Assembly (NCBI RefSeq): GCF_003369915.1
Contig: NC_046677.1
Location: 24,694,913 to 24,758,912, forward strand
Direction of reading: 5' to 3'
DNA: 64,000 nucleotides
Source: Drosophila miranda
Taxonomy: Eukaryota; Arthropoda; Insecta; Diptera; Drosophilidae
The translations under genes and the position numbers were made by a program. Shown here in pieces: positions 13,027 through 23,247 of this stretch. Below the pieces are notes generated by a model. The model was not told the DNA's origin. It did no database searches and was given only the letters and a program-made list of their open reading frames with translations. How positions within the stretch are numbered: position 1 is the stretch's first letter; each line of letters opens with the position of its first letter.

Positions 13027-13641
13027 AAAACACGAACTTAGCCCACTTAAGCGCCCTTTTTTTAAACAAAACTACAACTTGAGTTAAGCCACGGAAAATA
13101 ATAATTCTTTTGGTATATCCATCCTATCCTTCATCTTTTCATTCACAAAAGGACCACAATATCTTTTACCTGAACTGTGCTAAAAGTCTTCTTCATCCGT
13201 TTCGGTGGCTTATTTAAATAGCCGCTGGTCAACAAAGGGCTAATCGATCGGAAATCATATTCCTCGATTTTGATATTCTGTCTAATGTTACTAGCTAACT
13301 AGGACCCTCAGCTGTGAACACATAGTTTTATCCGATTAATAAATCAATTTCGCTTCAAGACTGGCTAGCTTGAACTACTCCCTTTTAGTGGATTCTTTAT
13401 AAAATTGGGATTAAAAAAAAGGTAAGAAAAAATAATTTTTACATGGCAACTACACGGTAACTACGCATGTAGATTCTGTTGATTTTTGCAGCAAGCGATC
13501 GATATACGATATAAATAGTTTACTAAAAATACCGAAACTTACTAAAATACTGCACAACGATAACAGATCTTGAAATGAAGGCGCCAACTCAACTGAGGTT
13601 GAAGATTTCTTATTTTCACAAAAATACTGTGTGCTTACATA

Positions 13642-13647
13642 TTTATT
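13642..13647 (-). terminator. Poly(A) signal of wol
   Basis: AATAAA on the minus strand, about 100 bases beyond the wol stop codon, in an AT-rich stretch. Confidence 0.6.
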
Positions 13648-13746
13648 ATACCTTTTTTACGAGGCCTACAAAAATAGATATACGAGCTTTCATTAAGCAG
13701 GAAATAGCAGAAATTTCGATTCAAAATGCGTGTGGGAGAATGGATT

Positions 13747-14943
13747 TCAGTTTTCCTTCTTCTCGATGGCAGCAATGCGCCAGGCGCCCACCGTATACCG
13801 CAGCCATATCATACCCAGATCGCTACCCATCTGCAGCCACGACCAGAATGGCGTCAGTTTCGAACCATCAATCTCTGTCCAGCGCACAGCCACCTCGGAC
13901 ATGGGCAGTTTCAGGCGCTCGGCGAGATACAGCAGCTCCACATCGAAGGCCCAGCGTTGGACATGGAGGCTGGTGAATAGTTTTCGGGCCGTGGATCGTG
14001 TAAATAGCTTAAAGCCGCACTGGGTGTCGCGTACAGAGCGCACGGCAAAGAGCCAGACGAGTGTGTGGAAACCATGCATCAGGATGGTGCTGGAAGCAGA
14101 GGATTTTTCATTAAGAATAAGATTCATTTTCAAATTGTTTTCCTGCTTACCGGAAAAAACTGCGACTGGCAATAGCATCATCCTCTAGATGAGCCCTAGA
14201 ACCAATGGCTATGCCATCGTGTCGCCAATCTGACGCCAGGCTGGACAAAGATTCCTCCAGCTTGTCGTAGTCTGCGAATTTGGTAGCACCATCCGCATCG
14301 GCAAAGAGCAACTGCCGCCCTCGGGCACTTAGAACGCCCATACGGACGGCTCCACCCTTGCCACGATTCTCCACGAGCTCCATGACACGAACTTTGTCGG
14401 CTCCGTGCTTCTTGGCATAGCGCAGGGCCACAGAAACAGTGGCATCGGCACTACCATCACTGACGACAATCACCTCGTAATTGAAACTGGATTTACCTTT
14501 TGATTTCTCCTCGAGGAAGGCCAGGCACTCATCCAACATGGAAGGCACTACAAATGTACGATAAATCATGTGATGATTACTCATGCTGAGGAGCTCCCAT
14601 ACGCGGTCATTCATCATGAAAGGCAATAAACAACATACAACGCTTCTCCTCATTGTAGGCCGGCACAATCACGCTCAGCTCCAATGTTGGGGCATCCTCA
14701 ATGCTGGGAAAGGCCACCGTTTGTATGCTCTGTGGATCCAAAAAGCACTTCTCATCCGAGTGTCTCACTATATTCGGATAGGGTTTTGTTTTATACAGCA
14801 CCACAGCCACAATCTGTACAAATCAAAGAAATATCAAGACTTTCCACCTGGGTGTGTGTGTGTGTTCGGTGGCATACCACAAAGCCCGTCGCGACTGCTG
14901 TCGCAAGCAGATAAAATAATAACTGGAGCAGACAGGGACACAT
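13747..14943 (-). CDS. wol: wol / ALG5, dolichyl-phosphate beta-glucosyltransferase
   Basis: ER-membrane GT2 enzyme that transfers glucose from UDP-glucose to dolichyl phosphate, making the donor used to glucosylate the N-glycan precursor. Four exons on the minus strand (14943-14878, 14813-14639, 14547-14151, 14089-13747) join in frame to 326 residues, close to human ALG5 (324). The first exon supplies a hydrophobic N-terminal anchor of about 22 residues. GT2 features follow: VIVPAYNEE, VSDGSAD (about 109-115), NRGKGGAVR (141-149), the metal-binding DAD (164-166), and a C-terminal part with RDTQCGFKLFTR and AFDVELLYLAER. The start is the first ATG, directly before the anchor. It is divergent from the sarcoglycan gene, 699 bp away. 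Confidence 0.93.
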
Positions 14944-15642
14944 TGTGGTTTGATTGGGGCTACCTGTTAGCAGACAACATTACTTCTCCAGTTTGTGCGA
15001 GATAAAAAACGCGCAAGCCACGTATTTTTTCTTGGAATTTTGTTGCCGAATTTTGCAGCTGATAAAACAGCTTAGAGATGAGCCAATGACTGATAAAAAC
15101 TATCGTTCAAAATGTTGGTTTATGTTGATTATGTTTACTATTAGAAGGTTTCTTTTTACTGTTAAAAAATTAACTACCAAGCAACAGGTTATTTTTTAAA
15201 TTCATATCTATTTGATTTGCTATTGTATGCTTCATATGCAATGCAATTCACACCTATCGCGAACACTGCACATCTATAAGTGGGGCTGAACCTTAACAAT
15301 ATATACCAGAAAAATACTGAAGTGCCATGGAAATTCGCTGGCAGACTGTAAACCGTTTTTGGAGTTCAAATCTTTCACAACATTAATCATTTAAATAATA
15401 ATATACAAAGTTATATGATATGGTTCCTAAGAGAGGCACCCACTCAACAGGTCTTTTAGTTTCCACCCACGCAACACACAAAATGCGCCTGCGCTCTCTT
15501 TTGAAGAGCACGAGAGAAGGTGAGGTGCCTCTGCCTCTCCCGGCCAGATACACACCATGGGAATTTTTCATCGCAACTAGAGGCCACCAATTTTGTTTAT
15601 GGTCAATTAAAATGTCAATGTGAATCGGTGACACCCCCTAAA
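14944..15642. other. Divergent intergenic region wol / Scgalpha
   Basis: Contains the promoters of two divergent genes. I see no further gene. An upstream open frame extends the sarcoglycan frame leftward to about 15520 but lacks a signal peptide at its start, so it is probably untranslated leader. Confidence 0.5.
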
Positions 15643-17236
15643 ATGCAGTTATTACTCCTAATCGTTGCTGCATTGGCCTGCCTTTGCCTCTGCAATGGAG
15701 CAGCCGGCGGCAATTTGCAGGCAAATGTGGGTGAACTTTTTACGTACAAAATTGAACCGCATTTGTTCAATTGGACGCACCAGGTAATCAGCGAACAGTT
15801 CAGCTATCGCCCCACAATGCGTAACTATCCGGATCTGCCCACCTGGATGAGGTACGAGTACAGCCACGAGTATCATGCGGGTTTTCTCTACGGCACTCCG
15901 CCGGAAACGGAGGCGGGCAAGGCACTCAGCATCGAGGTGATTGCCTTGAATCGTCAGAATTTTGAGACACGCATCACGGACTTGGCCATGTCTGTGTGCC
16001 AGAAGTTTCCCACACCGAATGTCGTGCAAATGAAGATCGATAATCTCAATTGGGTGCATCTCATGGACCCGGGGCGAGTGGAAAACTTGCGTAACATCTT
16101 CCGCAAGGATCTGTGGCCTAGCAGCAAGGAGGATCTCAGTGTTGTGTTCATGGAATCGGCCGTCAACATGGGCGGGCGCCTGCCGCTGCGTCCACAGCAG
16201 CGTGAGGGGTGAGCCGCTGAAAAATATATGTATCTATCCAAGAAATAATATCGAAAGCCTTCTTTCCAGAGTCATTGTCCATGTGGGCAGCGTGGCTCAG
16301 TTCTCGCCGCGCCTGAAGGAGCTCCAAGAGGAAGTGCGTCCGCTGTATAAGCTGCCGTCGTGCACATACAAGCGCACTTCGGTGCAGAAGATCTTTGAGA
16401 ACGTGGGCTTCAAGCTGGATTGGTGCGCCTTTAAGATGGTCGGCTTGGAGTCGCCCACGGAGATACTCTACCACAGCGGCAAGCAGCAGAACGAGCAGCA
16501 GCCAAGTGGTGACGAGCAGTTGCACAACGATCGCTGGATGGGCATCACGCGTGAGGATGTGCCCCGTCGAAACTACATCGATGAGTTTGCCTTTGCCTTT
16601 GCCATACCAGGCATGATATTTGCCATCCTAATAGGCATGCTCTCGGCGGTTCTATGCTTTCAGCACCAAAAATTGTGAGTCTGAACGGATGAGCCAAAAA
16701 TTGATGTGATTTTTATTATTTTTGTTTCCCTTTTTGGTCTTTAGTTCCGATCCGCACTCTGAGTTTTTCTTTGCAAACATTTTTCACATCTGCGAAGAGT
16801 CTTGTGCGCAAGCGCCAAGCGATTCTGAGACGGATCATGAATCCGAAAGGTGATATTCGAATTTATGTGTTTTCTTTTTAATATCTAGGACCATTTTAAG
16901 CCAATAATTTAACCACTCTTTTGACTTACTTTCAGCTCGGTTTTCTTTGAATCTCCCATATCCTCCACGGTGCAGATGGTCAAGTGTGCGGATCAGCCTT
17001 TAACTACCTTGAAAAGCCTTAAAGACCCCAATTTTCTTTTGGACAATACCAGCATACGTTCTCAGAGGTACACCAACAATTATTTGTATAACTCTCTTAT
17101 TCATAATTGTATTTATTACAGTCCCAGCAACAGCTTTTATCAGCTAGACTGTGGCGCCGCCTCTAGCATTTATCCTCGTCCTAAGCCGCCGCCTTACACT
17201 GGCGGCACTTTGGGGCGCAATGGCGTGGACATATGA
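15643..17236 (+). CDS. Scgalpha: Alpha/epsilon-sarcoglycan
   Basis: Single-pass membrane glycoprotein of the sarcoglycan part of the dystrophin complex, linking extracellular matrix and cytoskeleton in muscle. Five exons (15643-16208, 16270-16674, 16745-16849, 16936-17067, 17122-17236) join to 440 residues. The chosen ATG opens a clear signal peptide (QLLLLIVAALACLCLC). The ectodomain carries the sarcoglycan cadherin-like region (VGELFTYKIEP, then WMRYEYSHEYHAGFLYGTPP) and paired cysteines. A transmembrane helix lies at roughly 297-321 (FAIPGMIFAILIGML), followed by a cytoplasmic tail of about 115 residues encoded by the last three small exons, with a Ser- and Pro-rich end. All introns are short (54-86 bp). 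Confidence 0.93.
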
Positions 17237-17666
17237 CAAATGTCGCCGAGAGTGCTCTATTGTTAACAAAAAGAAAAGCGCTTTATTACAAGATACTGAT
17301 CCACAATACAACAAAAGCAATATTGCAGGTTAATCAATCGCTTAACGTACATATACCTACCGGAAACACACAAATCAACCATATCGTATTAATCAATTTA
17401 TATACATTTGTAGTAGCATAGCATATACACATATAACCGAAAATAGTTTTGCAGTTTTGAATAGTGGCAATAAATAAATAATTGATTTTTAAAAAGCGCG
17501 GTCCTACCTGTTATCGATTGCTGGTTAAGCAGTATGTAATTGCCATTCACAGGGAACAGCTTTCACCGCCAGTTTTCTGTTTTCTAGAGTGCTGATAATG
17601 AAACCTGAGAGAAAGTTTCTGGCATTTGAATATAGTTTTTACATAAGAACAATCTGAAACTTCGTA

Positions 17667-18638
17667 ATGGTGCTCGCCATAATCAGCTCCCTCGAGGAGC
17701 TCATCGATCAGTACAACGTAAACCTCACACAACTGGTATTCTGCATCTTCATCACAACCATCGTGTTCTTTGGGAGTTTGATGACCCTTGTGGAGTCACA
17801 TTTGCCGAATAGTATACGCCAGTCGTTTCGTTATGGCAAGCACAGGCACAAGGGTGAAGCCGATGCGCTGGTCAGTTATTTGGAGGTTCCCAAAGGCTGG
17901 TTCAAGCATTTCTACATCTTTGCCTTTGGTTGGTCCCTGCTGGCGCTGTATTTGATAGTCAGCTCCATTGCCAGCCAATCTGCGGCGCCGGAATATGCTC
18001 TCCGCTTTCTGGATCTGGTGTGCGGTGGTGCCACCAATCGGAAGGTACAAGTGGACTCTACGACGGCTCTGCTGGGTACAGTTCTGCTCACATTGCAGTG
18101 CATTCGCCGCTTCTTCGAGACAAATTTTGTGCAAATCTTCTCGAAGCACAGCAAAATGAACCTGTCGCACTATGCCGTTGGCTATGTACACTACTTTGGG
18201 GCCATTGTCTCGCTGCTGTCCAACACGGCCGGGTTTGTGCGCGGATCGCAGCCCACGGAGTTTACGCCCAAGAACTTGTCCCAAATACAAATCATCTACC
18301 TTTTGGTGTTTATGTTCGCCTGGCATCAGCAGTACTCGAGTAATATGATATTGGTAAACCTACGGAAAGATGCCAAAACGGGTGCCGTGAAGACAGAACA
18401 GCATTTGCTGCCCAAGGGCGGGTGGTTCAATCTGTTATCCTCCCCACACATGTTCTTTGAGGTGGTCATGTACTTCTGTCTGGCGGATCTGTTCACGCCA
18501 GTGCGCACCTGGAAGCTGGTGTTCCTTTGGGTGGCCAGCAATCAAACGATCAACGCTCTGCTCACCCATCAATGGTACAAGGAGACTTTTAAGGATTACC
18601 CCAAGCGGCGGCGTGCCATTCTTCCGTATCTGCTGTGA
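17667..18638 (+). CDS. Polyprenol reductase (SRD5A3 family)
   Basis: ER-membrane enzyme that reduces the alpha-isoprene of polyprenol to dolichol, the lipid carrier for N-glycosylation. It is an intronless frame of 323 residues; human SRD5A3 has 318. It has several hydrophobic helices beginning at about residue 22. The C-terminal steroid 5-alpha-reductase region shows HQQYSSNMILVNLRK, then GGWFNLLSSPHMFFE, and ends HQWYKETFKDYPKRRRAILP, the usual family tail. A DRE-like TTATCGATTG lies about 155 bases upstream. It is convergent with the OST3/6 gene, the stop codons being 155 bp apart, so the 3' UTRs may overlap. I believe the D. melanogaster counterpart is CG7840 but cannot confirm that. Confidence 0.92.
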   Translation: MVLAIISSLEELIDQYNVNLTQLVFCIFITTIVFFGSLMTLVESHLPNSIRQSFRYGKHRHKGEADALVSYLEVPKGWFKHFYIFAFGWSLLALYLIVSSIASQSAAPEYALRFLDLVCGGATNRKVQVDSTTALLGTVLLTLQCIRRFFETNFVQIFSKHSKMNLSHYAVGYVHYFGAIVSLLSNTAGFVRGSQPTEFTPKNLSQIQIIYLLVFMFAWHQQYSSNMILVNLRKDAKTGAVKTEQHLLPKGGWFNLLSSPHMFFEVVMYFCLADLFTPVRTWKLVFLWVASNQTINALLTHQWYKETFKDYPKRRRAILPYLL

Positions 18639-18793
18639 TCAAATCCGTTTATTGTACAAATAATTTAGTAGTGGAATTTATTAAAGTCGTTTTTTACACA
18701 CACGCACAAAATCGGTGCTTCGTTTACTCAGATTTTTAACTACAAAACTATGTAATGTACGGGCGGGGAAACAGGGACATTGCGCAGTCGATT

Positions 18794-20055
18794 CTATTTG
18801 AACAAGAAACTGAAAGAAAAAAATGGAGAAATTAATGTTTTAGTCAGTGGAAATCGTTCTGGGAGGAACACTTACCTATAGGGATAACCTTGCGCCTTGG
18901 AGCGGAACACAGACAGTAAAAAGGAGAAGAATACTGTCACAAGAACTAAACCAACCATGGCCATTATTCTGTTTTTATTATGACCCTTTGACGTACCCGA
19001 TTCGATGAGCAATATCATACCCAAGACAATCATGGCATCTGCGAATTCAAAAACAATACATTAAAATACATATAATACATAAAAATATATATATATAAAT
19101 CTTACTCAGAAACATGACAATGTATGTCTCCACCACCAGTTGTCCCTGCGATGAGCCGTGTATGTAGGCGACGCCACCATTCTGTGACTTGTGCACCAAT
19201 GGGGGGCCACGAATGTGATTCCACATTTGACCGGAAATCATGGCAAAGCAAAAGAACACAGCAATGGCGCCCCACAGGTTCTTGTTGTACAGAAATTCCA
19301 GATTATTACGGCGTATGTACAAAAAGCTGCCCACCAGTGCCACCAGCGTGATCATTGCCACAGTTCCCGAATAGTTGGGTGGACGGAAAATTCGTATGGT
19401 CACATCCACACGTTCGGCCACAAATTTGGCTATCGAATCGGCGGCAAATCCCACACGGTGTATGTCCATGGTGTCGGCACCCTTGGGCTTTCCTTTGGCA
19501 GGGAAATGCATGAACACAGGGGCAGTGTTCAGGCGCAGCAATTGGAACACCTCGGAGCCCTCATCAAAGTCTACCATGGCAAAGAATAGTTTGTTGGAAT
19601 AGACCGAGGAGAAGCGGTAGGAGTTGGCGACAATTGCAAACTCGTCGTGGGCATGACGACATATCTGGCATTGACGTGACGGCGCCAGCGCCGTAAGCAT
19701 CACAATCATTGAATAGTTTCGTGGAGAATTTTTCACATATTCCCGGAATTTGGGTCCATTGAAACGCAGCAGAGGCTTCTTAGCATTCATTTCCACAAGG
19801 TTTTGTACTTTTTCCGATAAAGAGAGGCCCGTCTGCAAGTATAAAGAACGCCCATACTGTTTATCTCTTTGGATTAGTGCTTGCCGGCACGGCACGGCAC
19901 CCCCAACTCCGGACTAGATTCTTTGGGACTCAGAACCCAGGCCGAAAGTGACGTGGCCACAAACAAACCTTTGGTTTTGCCTGTGCGGCTGCATAGATCA
20001 GGCAGACGGCGAGCACGACTAGTGCGCCCAGCAGCGTGTTGCGCACCAGCCTCAT
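18794..20055 (-). CDS. Ostgamma: Oligosaccharyltransferase OST3/OST6 subunit (TUSC3/MAGT1 family)
   Basis: Subunit of the ER oligosaccharyltransferase complex with thioredoxin-like oxidoreductase activity that helps glycosylate cysteine-rich acceptor sites. Four minus-strand exons (20055-19969, 19832-19106, 19038-18876, 18809-18794) give 330 residues. A signal peptide sits at about 1-25 ([17 protein letters not shown]). A thioredoxin-like lumenal domain carries CQIC as the CxxC motif at 84-87. It is followed by four membrane helices, including [16 protein letters not shown] and [25 protein letters not shown], the family hallmark. The last exon encodes only SFLFK after GYPY. It is divergent from Mettl14 (286 bp apart). 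Confidence 0.93.
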
Positions 20056-20341
20056 TATGCCAGTAAATTACGTTAACAATTTGCACTATTTATAAGCAAA
20101 ATCACAGTAAAAACGTTTTAATAAAAAATATTTTTTCCGGCGACGCATGCAGCTGATTGTGAATGGCCACTGTTCTGCGGCGCTGCCAACCTGCTTGGAT
20201 ATGAGGACATTCGCTGTGACCGTCAAATTTATCAATCGATTGTCGACAAAGCGACGGCAAATTTTTGTTGTCTCTTATTTTAAGTTAAAAGTTTTTGTCT
20301 ATATTAACTATATATTAAGCTATTTACTCGTATTCATAATC
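20056..20341. promoter_or_regulatory. Bidirectional promoter Ostgamma / Mettl14
   Basis: A 286-bp gap between two divergent ATGs. It holds a near-Motif-1 sequence on the minus strand (CGGTCACAGCG, about 20213-20223) and an ATCAATCGATTG element about 10 bases further right. Such spacing and motifs are typical of shared housekeeping promoters in flies; use is inferred. Confidence 0.5.
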
Positions 20342-21678
20342 ATGAGCGATGTCCTGAAGAGCTCCCAAGAGCGCTCCCGCAAACGACGGCTACTTCTGGC
20401 CCAAACTGTAAGCTAAAATTAACTTGAAAAAAATGCACTATAAATTACATTTTTTATGTACATACATATGTGCCCGCCCCGACCCCTACAGCTTGGTTTG
20501 TCCAGTGTGGATGAGTTGAAGAAGGTCCTGGGCAATTCAGAGGACACCAACAGCAGCCGTCAGCTCAGCGCCGGCGGTCAACGTGATGAGGAGGATGGAG
20601 GCGCTTCCTCATCAAAAAATGCCCCCAGCGAAACTATTTATAGGGACTCATCCACATTTCTAAAGGGCACACAATCCTCCAATCCGCACAATGACTACTG
20701 CCAGCATTTTGTGGACACGGGCCAAAGGCCGCAGAACTTTATACGCGACGTTGGGCTGAAAGATCGCTTCGAGGAATACCCGAAACTGAGGGAATTGATT
20801 AAACTAAAGGACAAGCTCATCCAGGATACGGCCTCGGCTCCGATGTACTTGAAGGCGGACCTAAAGACACTGGATGTAAAGTCATTGGGTGCCAAATTTG
20901 ATGTGATCCTTATTGAGCCGCCGCTAGAAGAATATGCACGGGCAGCGCCTGCTGTGGCCACTGTTGGTGGTGCACCGCGTGTCTTCTGGAATTGGGATGA
21001 AATACTCAGTAAGTGAAAAGAGTGTAGAAACCATAAGTGGTCTTTGGTAAATGTTTTCCTCTTGCAGATTTGGATGTGGGTGAAATCGCCGCTCATCGTT
21101 CGTTTGTCTTTCTCTGGTGTGGCTCTTCCGAAGGCCTGGACATGGGGCGTAATTGCCTGAAGAAATGGGGCTTTCGCCGGTGCGAGGACATCTGCTGGAT
21201 ACGCACAAACATCAGCAAGCCCGGACATTCCAAGCAACTGGAGCCGAAGGCCGTCTTTCAACGCACCAAGGAACACTGCCTGATGGGCATCAAGGGCACT
21301 GTACGACGCTCCACCGATGGGGATTTTATCCATGCCAATGTCGACATAGATCTGATTATATCCGAGGAAGAGGAATTTGGCAGTTTCGAGAAGCCCATCG
21401 AGATCTTTCACATCATCGAGCACTTTTGTCTGGGCCGCAGGCGTTTGCATGTGTTTGGTAGGGATTCGAGCATCAGGCCGGGCTGGCTTACGGTGGGACC
21501 GGAACTAACAAACTCCAATTTCAATGCGGAAACGTATCAAACTTACTTTGCCGAGGCCCCAGCCACCGGTTGCACCAGTCGCATTGAGCTCTTGCGGCCC
21601 AAGAGTCCGCCGCCGAATAGCAAGGTGTTGCGTGGTCGTGGACGCGGTTTTCCACGTGGCCGTGGCAGACCAAGATAG
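20342..21678 (+). CDS. Mettl14: Mettl14, RNA-binding subunit of the m6A methyltransferase
   Basis: Partner of METTL3 in the nuclear m6A writer complex; it holds RNA and supports the catalytic subunit. Three exons (20342-20407, 20492-21008, 21068-21678) give 397 residues, the usual fly length. The MT-A70 fold is clear: [13 protein letters not shown] with the degenerate EPPL at about 164-167 (METTL14 has EPPL where METTL3 has the catalytic DPPW), [26 protein letters not shown], then [35 protein letters not shown] and [15 protein letters not shown]. The C-terminus is RGG-like ([13 protein letters not shown]), as expected for RNA binding. The stop codon lies 74 bp from the convergent neighbour's stop. 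Confidence 0.96.
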
Positions 21679-21752
21679 TAGCAAAGACAGTAGGAGTCGC
21701 TAAATTACTCAAATTGCATGTATTTCTAGTTTTTAAGATCTAAAATTAAAGA

Positions 21753-22967
21753 CTAATGCTGCTGCAGACTGTGGTGGTTGTTCAGATGCCTCATATAAAC
21801 GTCTAATTCGTCTTCGCTGGAGGATGCTCCGTCTGGCTTGTCCACTGGCTGCTCCACCTCTTCATCGCTGGGCTCGAAATACGCATCTTCCTCGTCTCGT
21901 TCGATTAGTTTTAGATCATCTAACGTAGAATCATCGTCCACTGCTGTGTAATCAAAGTCTTTATCCTCGCCGCTGAGAAAGCGTTCTTTCATCATGCTTA
22001 AGAACTCGTTGCGCAGCAGTTCACGCTCCCCAGGATTGTAGTATTCCGGAGTGGAGATTTTGGTTACTTTTAGTGTAGTTGGAGGCACCACGTTTTGACT
22101 GGTGGAGCAGGCAATAGGGGCATCTTCTTCGAATTCACCCCATTGACGGCGGCAAGCGGCAGGCACTTGAAAATCCTCACACACAACTGGCGGGAGCTCC
22201 TCTTCCTCCTCCTCTTCTGGGGATGCATGAACCTCGGATATCTGTGGCTCAGCTCGAGCCTCAGATGTCCTGCGACTGCTGGAACAAGCCACCACAGGTT
22301 CTTCATCTTCCTGCCGCTCCTGTGGCTTTTGTTCCTCCTCTTCCATGGCTGTCTGCAGCTGTGTTCCCTCCAGCAATTCATCGCGTTGCTTCTTCTCCAG
22401 CGTGTGCATTAGTATGCCCGAGAAGCTGGTGTTCCTCACATCATAGCTGTCCCTCGCCTTCTTTTCTTGCTCCGTGAGGTATTGGCCCACCAATTCCTGA
22501 TAGAGATCCGGTGCCCGCTGCATCATCTCGTGCTCGCTGAAGTATTCCCCTTTCTGTAAGAGCTGTTGCAAGGCCTGATAGCGTCGATTCTTTACACAGA
22601 CGGTGCGAGTGTTCAGCTTTCGTTTGAAGTCCTCCAGGAGCAGGCACATCTCCTCAAGGTTTTCCTCCGCTTTAATGGGCTCCCGAATGGCCAGGGACTG
22701 GAAACTGCTCAATTGGCTGGCATTCAGGAAGCTGCCAAAGCGTATGAGAAAGTTCTCGCGGTTCTTCTCGAATGATTCTTGGGCGATTTGCTGCTTTTCG
22801 ACGAAGGGCAGTTCCGGATCATCGATTTGCTGCGACTTGAAGATGATCTTGTCATTTTCAGCCAGTGATTTGAATATGTCCATGAGTTGGCTGGGCAAGG
22901 AGGCTATCTGGGCGCCAGTGCCATTGCCCTGAGCCCCAGAATCGTCCACTCCATCGCCTGTGGTCAT
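21753..22967 (-). CDS. CCDC97-family coiled-coil protein
   Basis: Homologue of CCDC97, a conserved protein found with U2/SF3B splicing factors; the precise role is unknown. It is a single exon of 404 residues from the ATG at 22967. An in-frame ATG 57 bp upstream (23024) is possible but gives an atypical N-terminus. The family core is VKNRRYQALQQLLQKGEYFSE, followed by MMQRAPDLYQELVGQYLTEQE. The middle and C-terminus are highly acidic (runs of E and D, for example the stretch after SEVHASPEEE), ending in a His/Gln-rich tail. It is divergent from the ABC transporter (280 bp) and tail-to-tail with Mettl14. Confidence 0.85.
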   Translation of the reverse strand: MTTGDGVDDSGAQGNGTGAQIASLPSQLMDIFKSLAENDKIIFKSQQIDDPELPFVEKQQIAQESFEKNRENFLIRFGSFLNASQLSSFQSLAIREPIKAEENLEEMCLLLEDFKRKLNTRTVCVKNRRYQALQQLLQKGEYFSEHEMMQRAPDLYQELVGQYLTEQEKKARDSYDVRNTSFSGILMHTLEKKQRDELLEGTQLQTAMEEEEQKPQERQEDEEPVVACSSSRRTSEARAEPQISEVHASPEEEEEEELPPVVCEDFQVPAACRRQWGEFEEDAPIACSTSQNVVPPTTLKVTKISTPEYYNPGERELLRNEFLSMMKERFLSGEDKDFDYTAVDDDSTLDDLKLIERDEEDAYFEPSDEEVEQPVDKPDGASSSEDELDVYMRHLNNHHSLQQH

Positions 22968-23247
22968 ATTTATTGCACAAATAATTGTAAACAAATGCTG
23001 CTTCTTTCTACTGCCAATTGCCATTCACAGGGATATTCCAATTCCGCCTCAAGTTGGCAGCACGCCAATAAAAATATAGCGGCCTGTATTTTTACGATGG
23101 TTCCTTCCCCCTAGTTGCTTTTATCAGCTCACCCCGCGCTTTGTTTAACAACGATTAGTGGTGCAAATATGCAATACGGTGATGACTAATTATCAGAACG
23201 GCGCCAAAGCGTACAACTAAGCGGAAACCACCGTCCGTTCAATCAGA

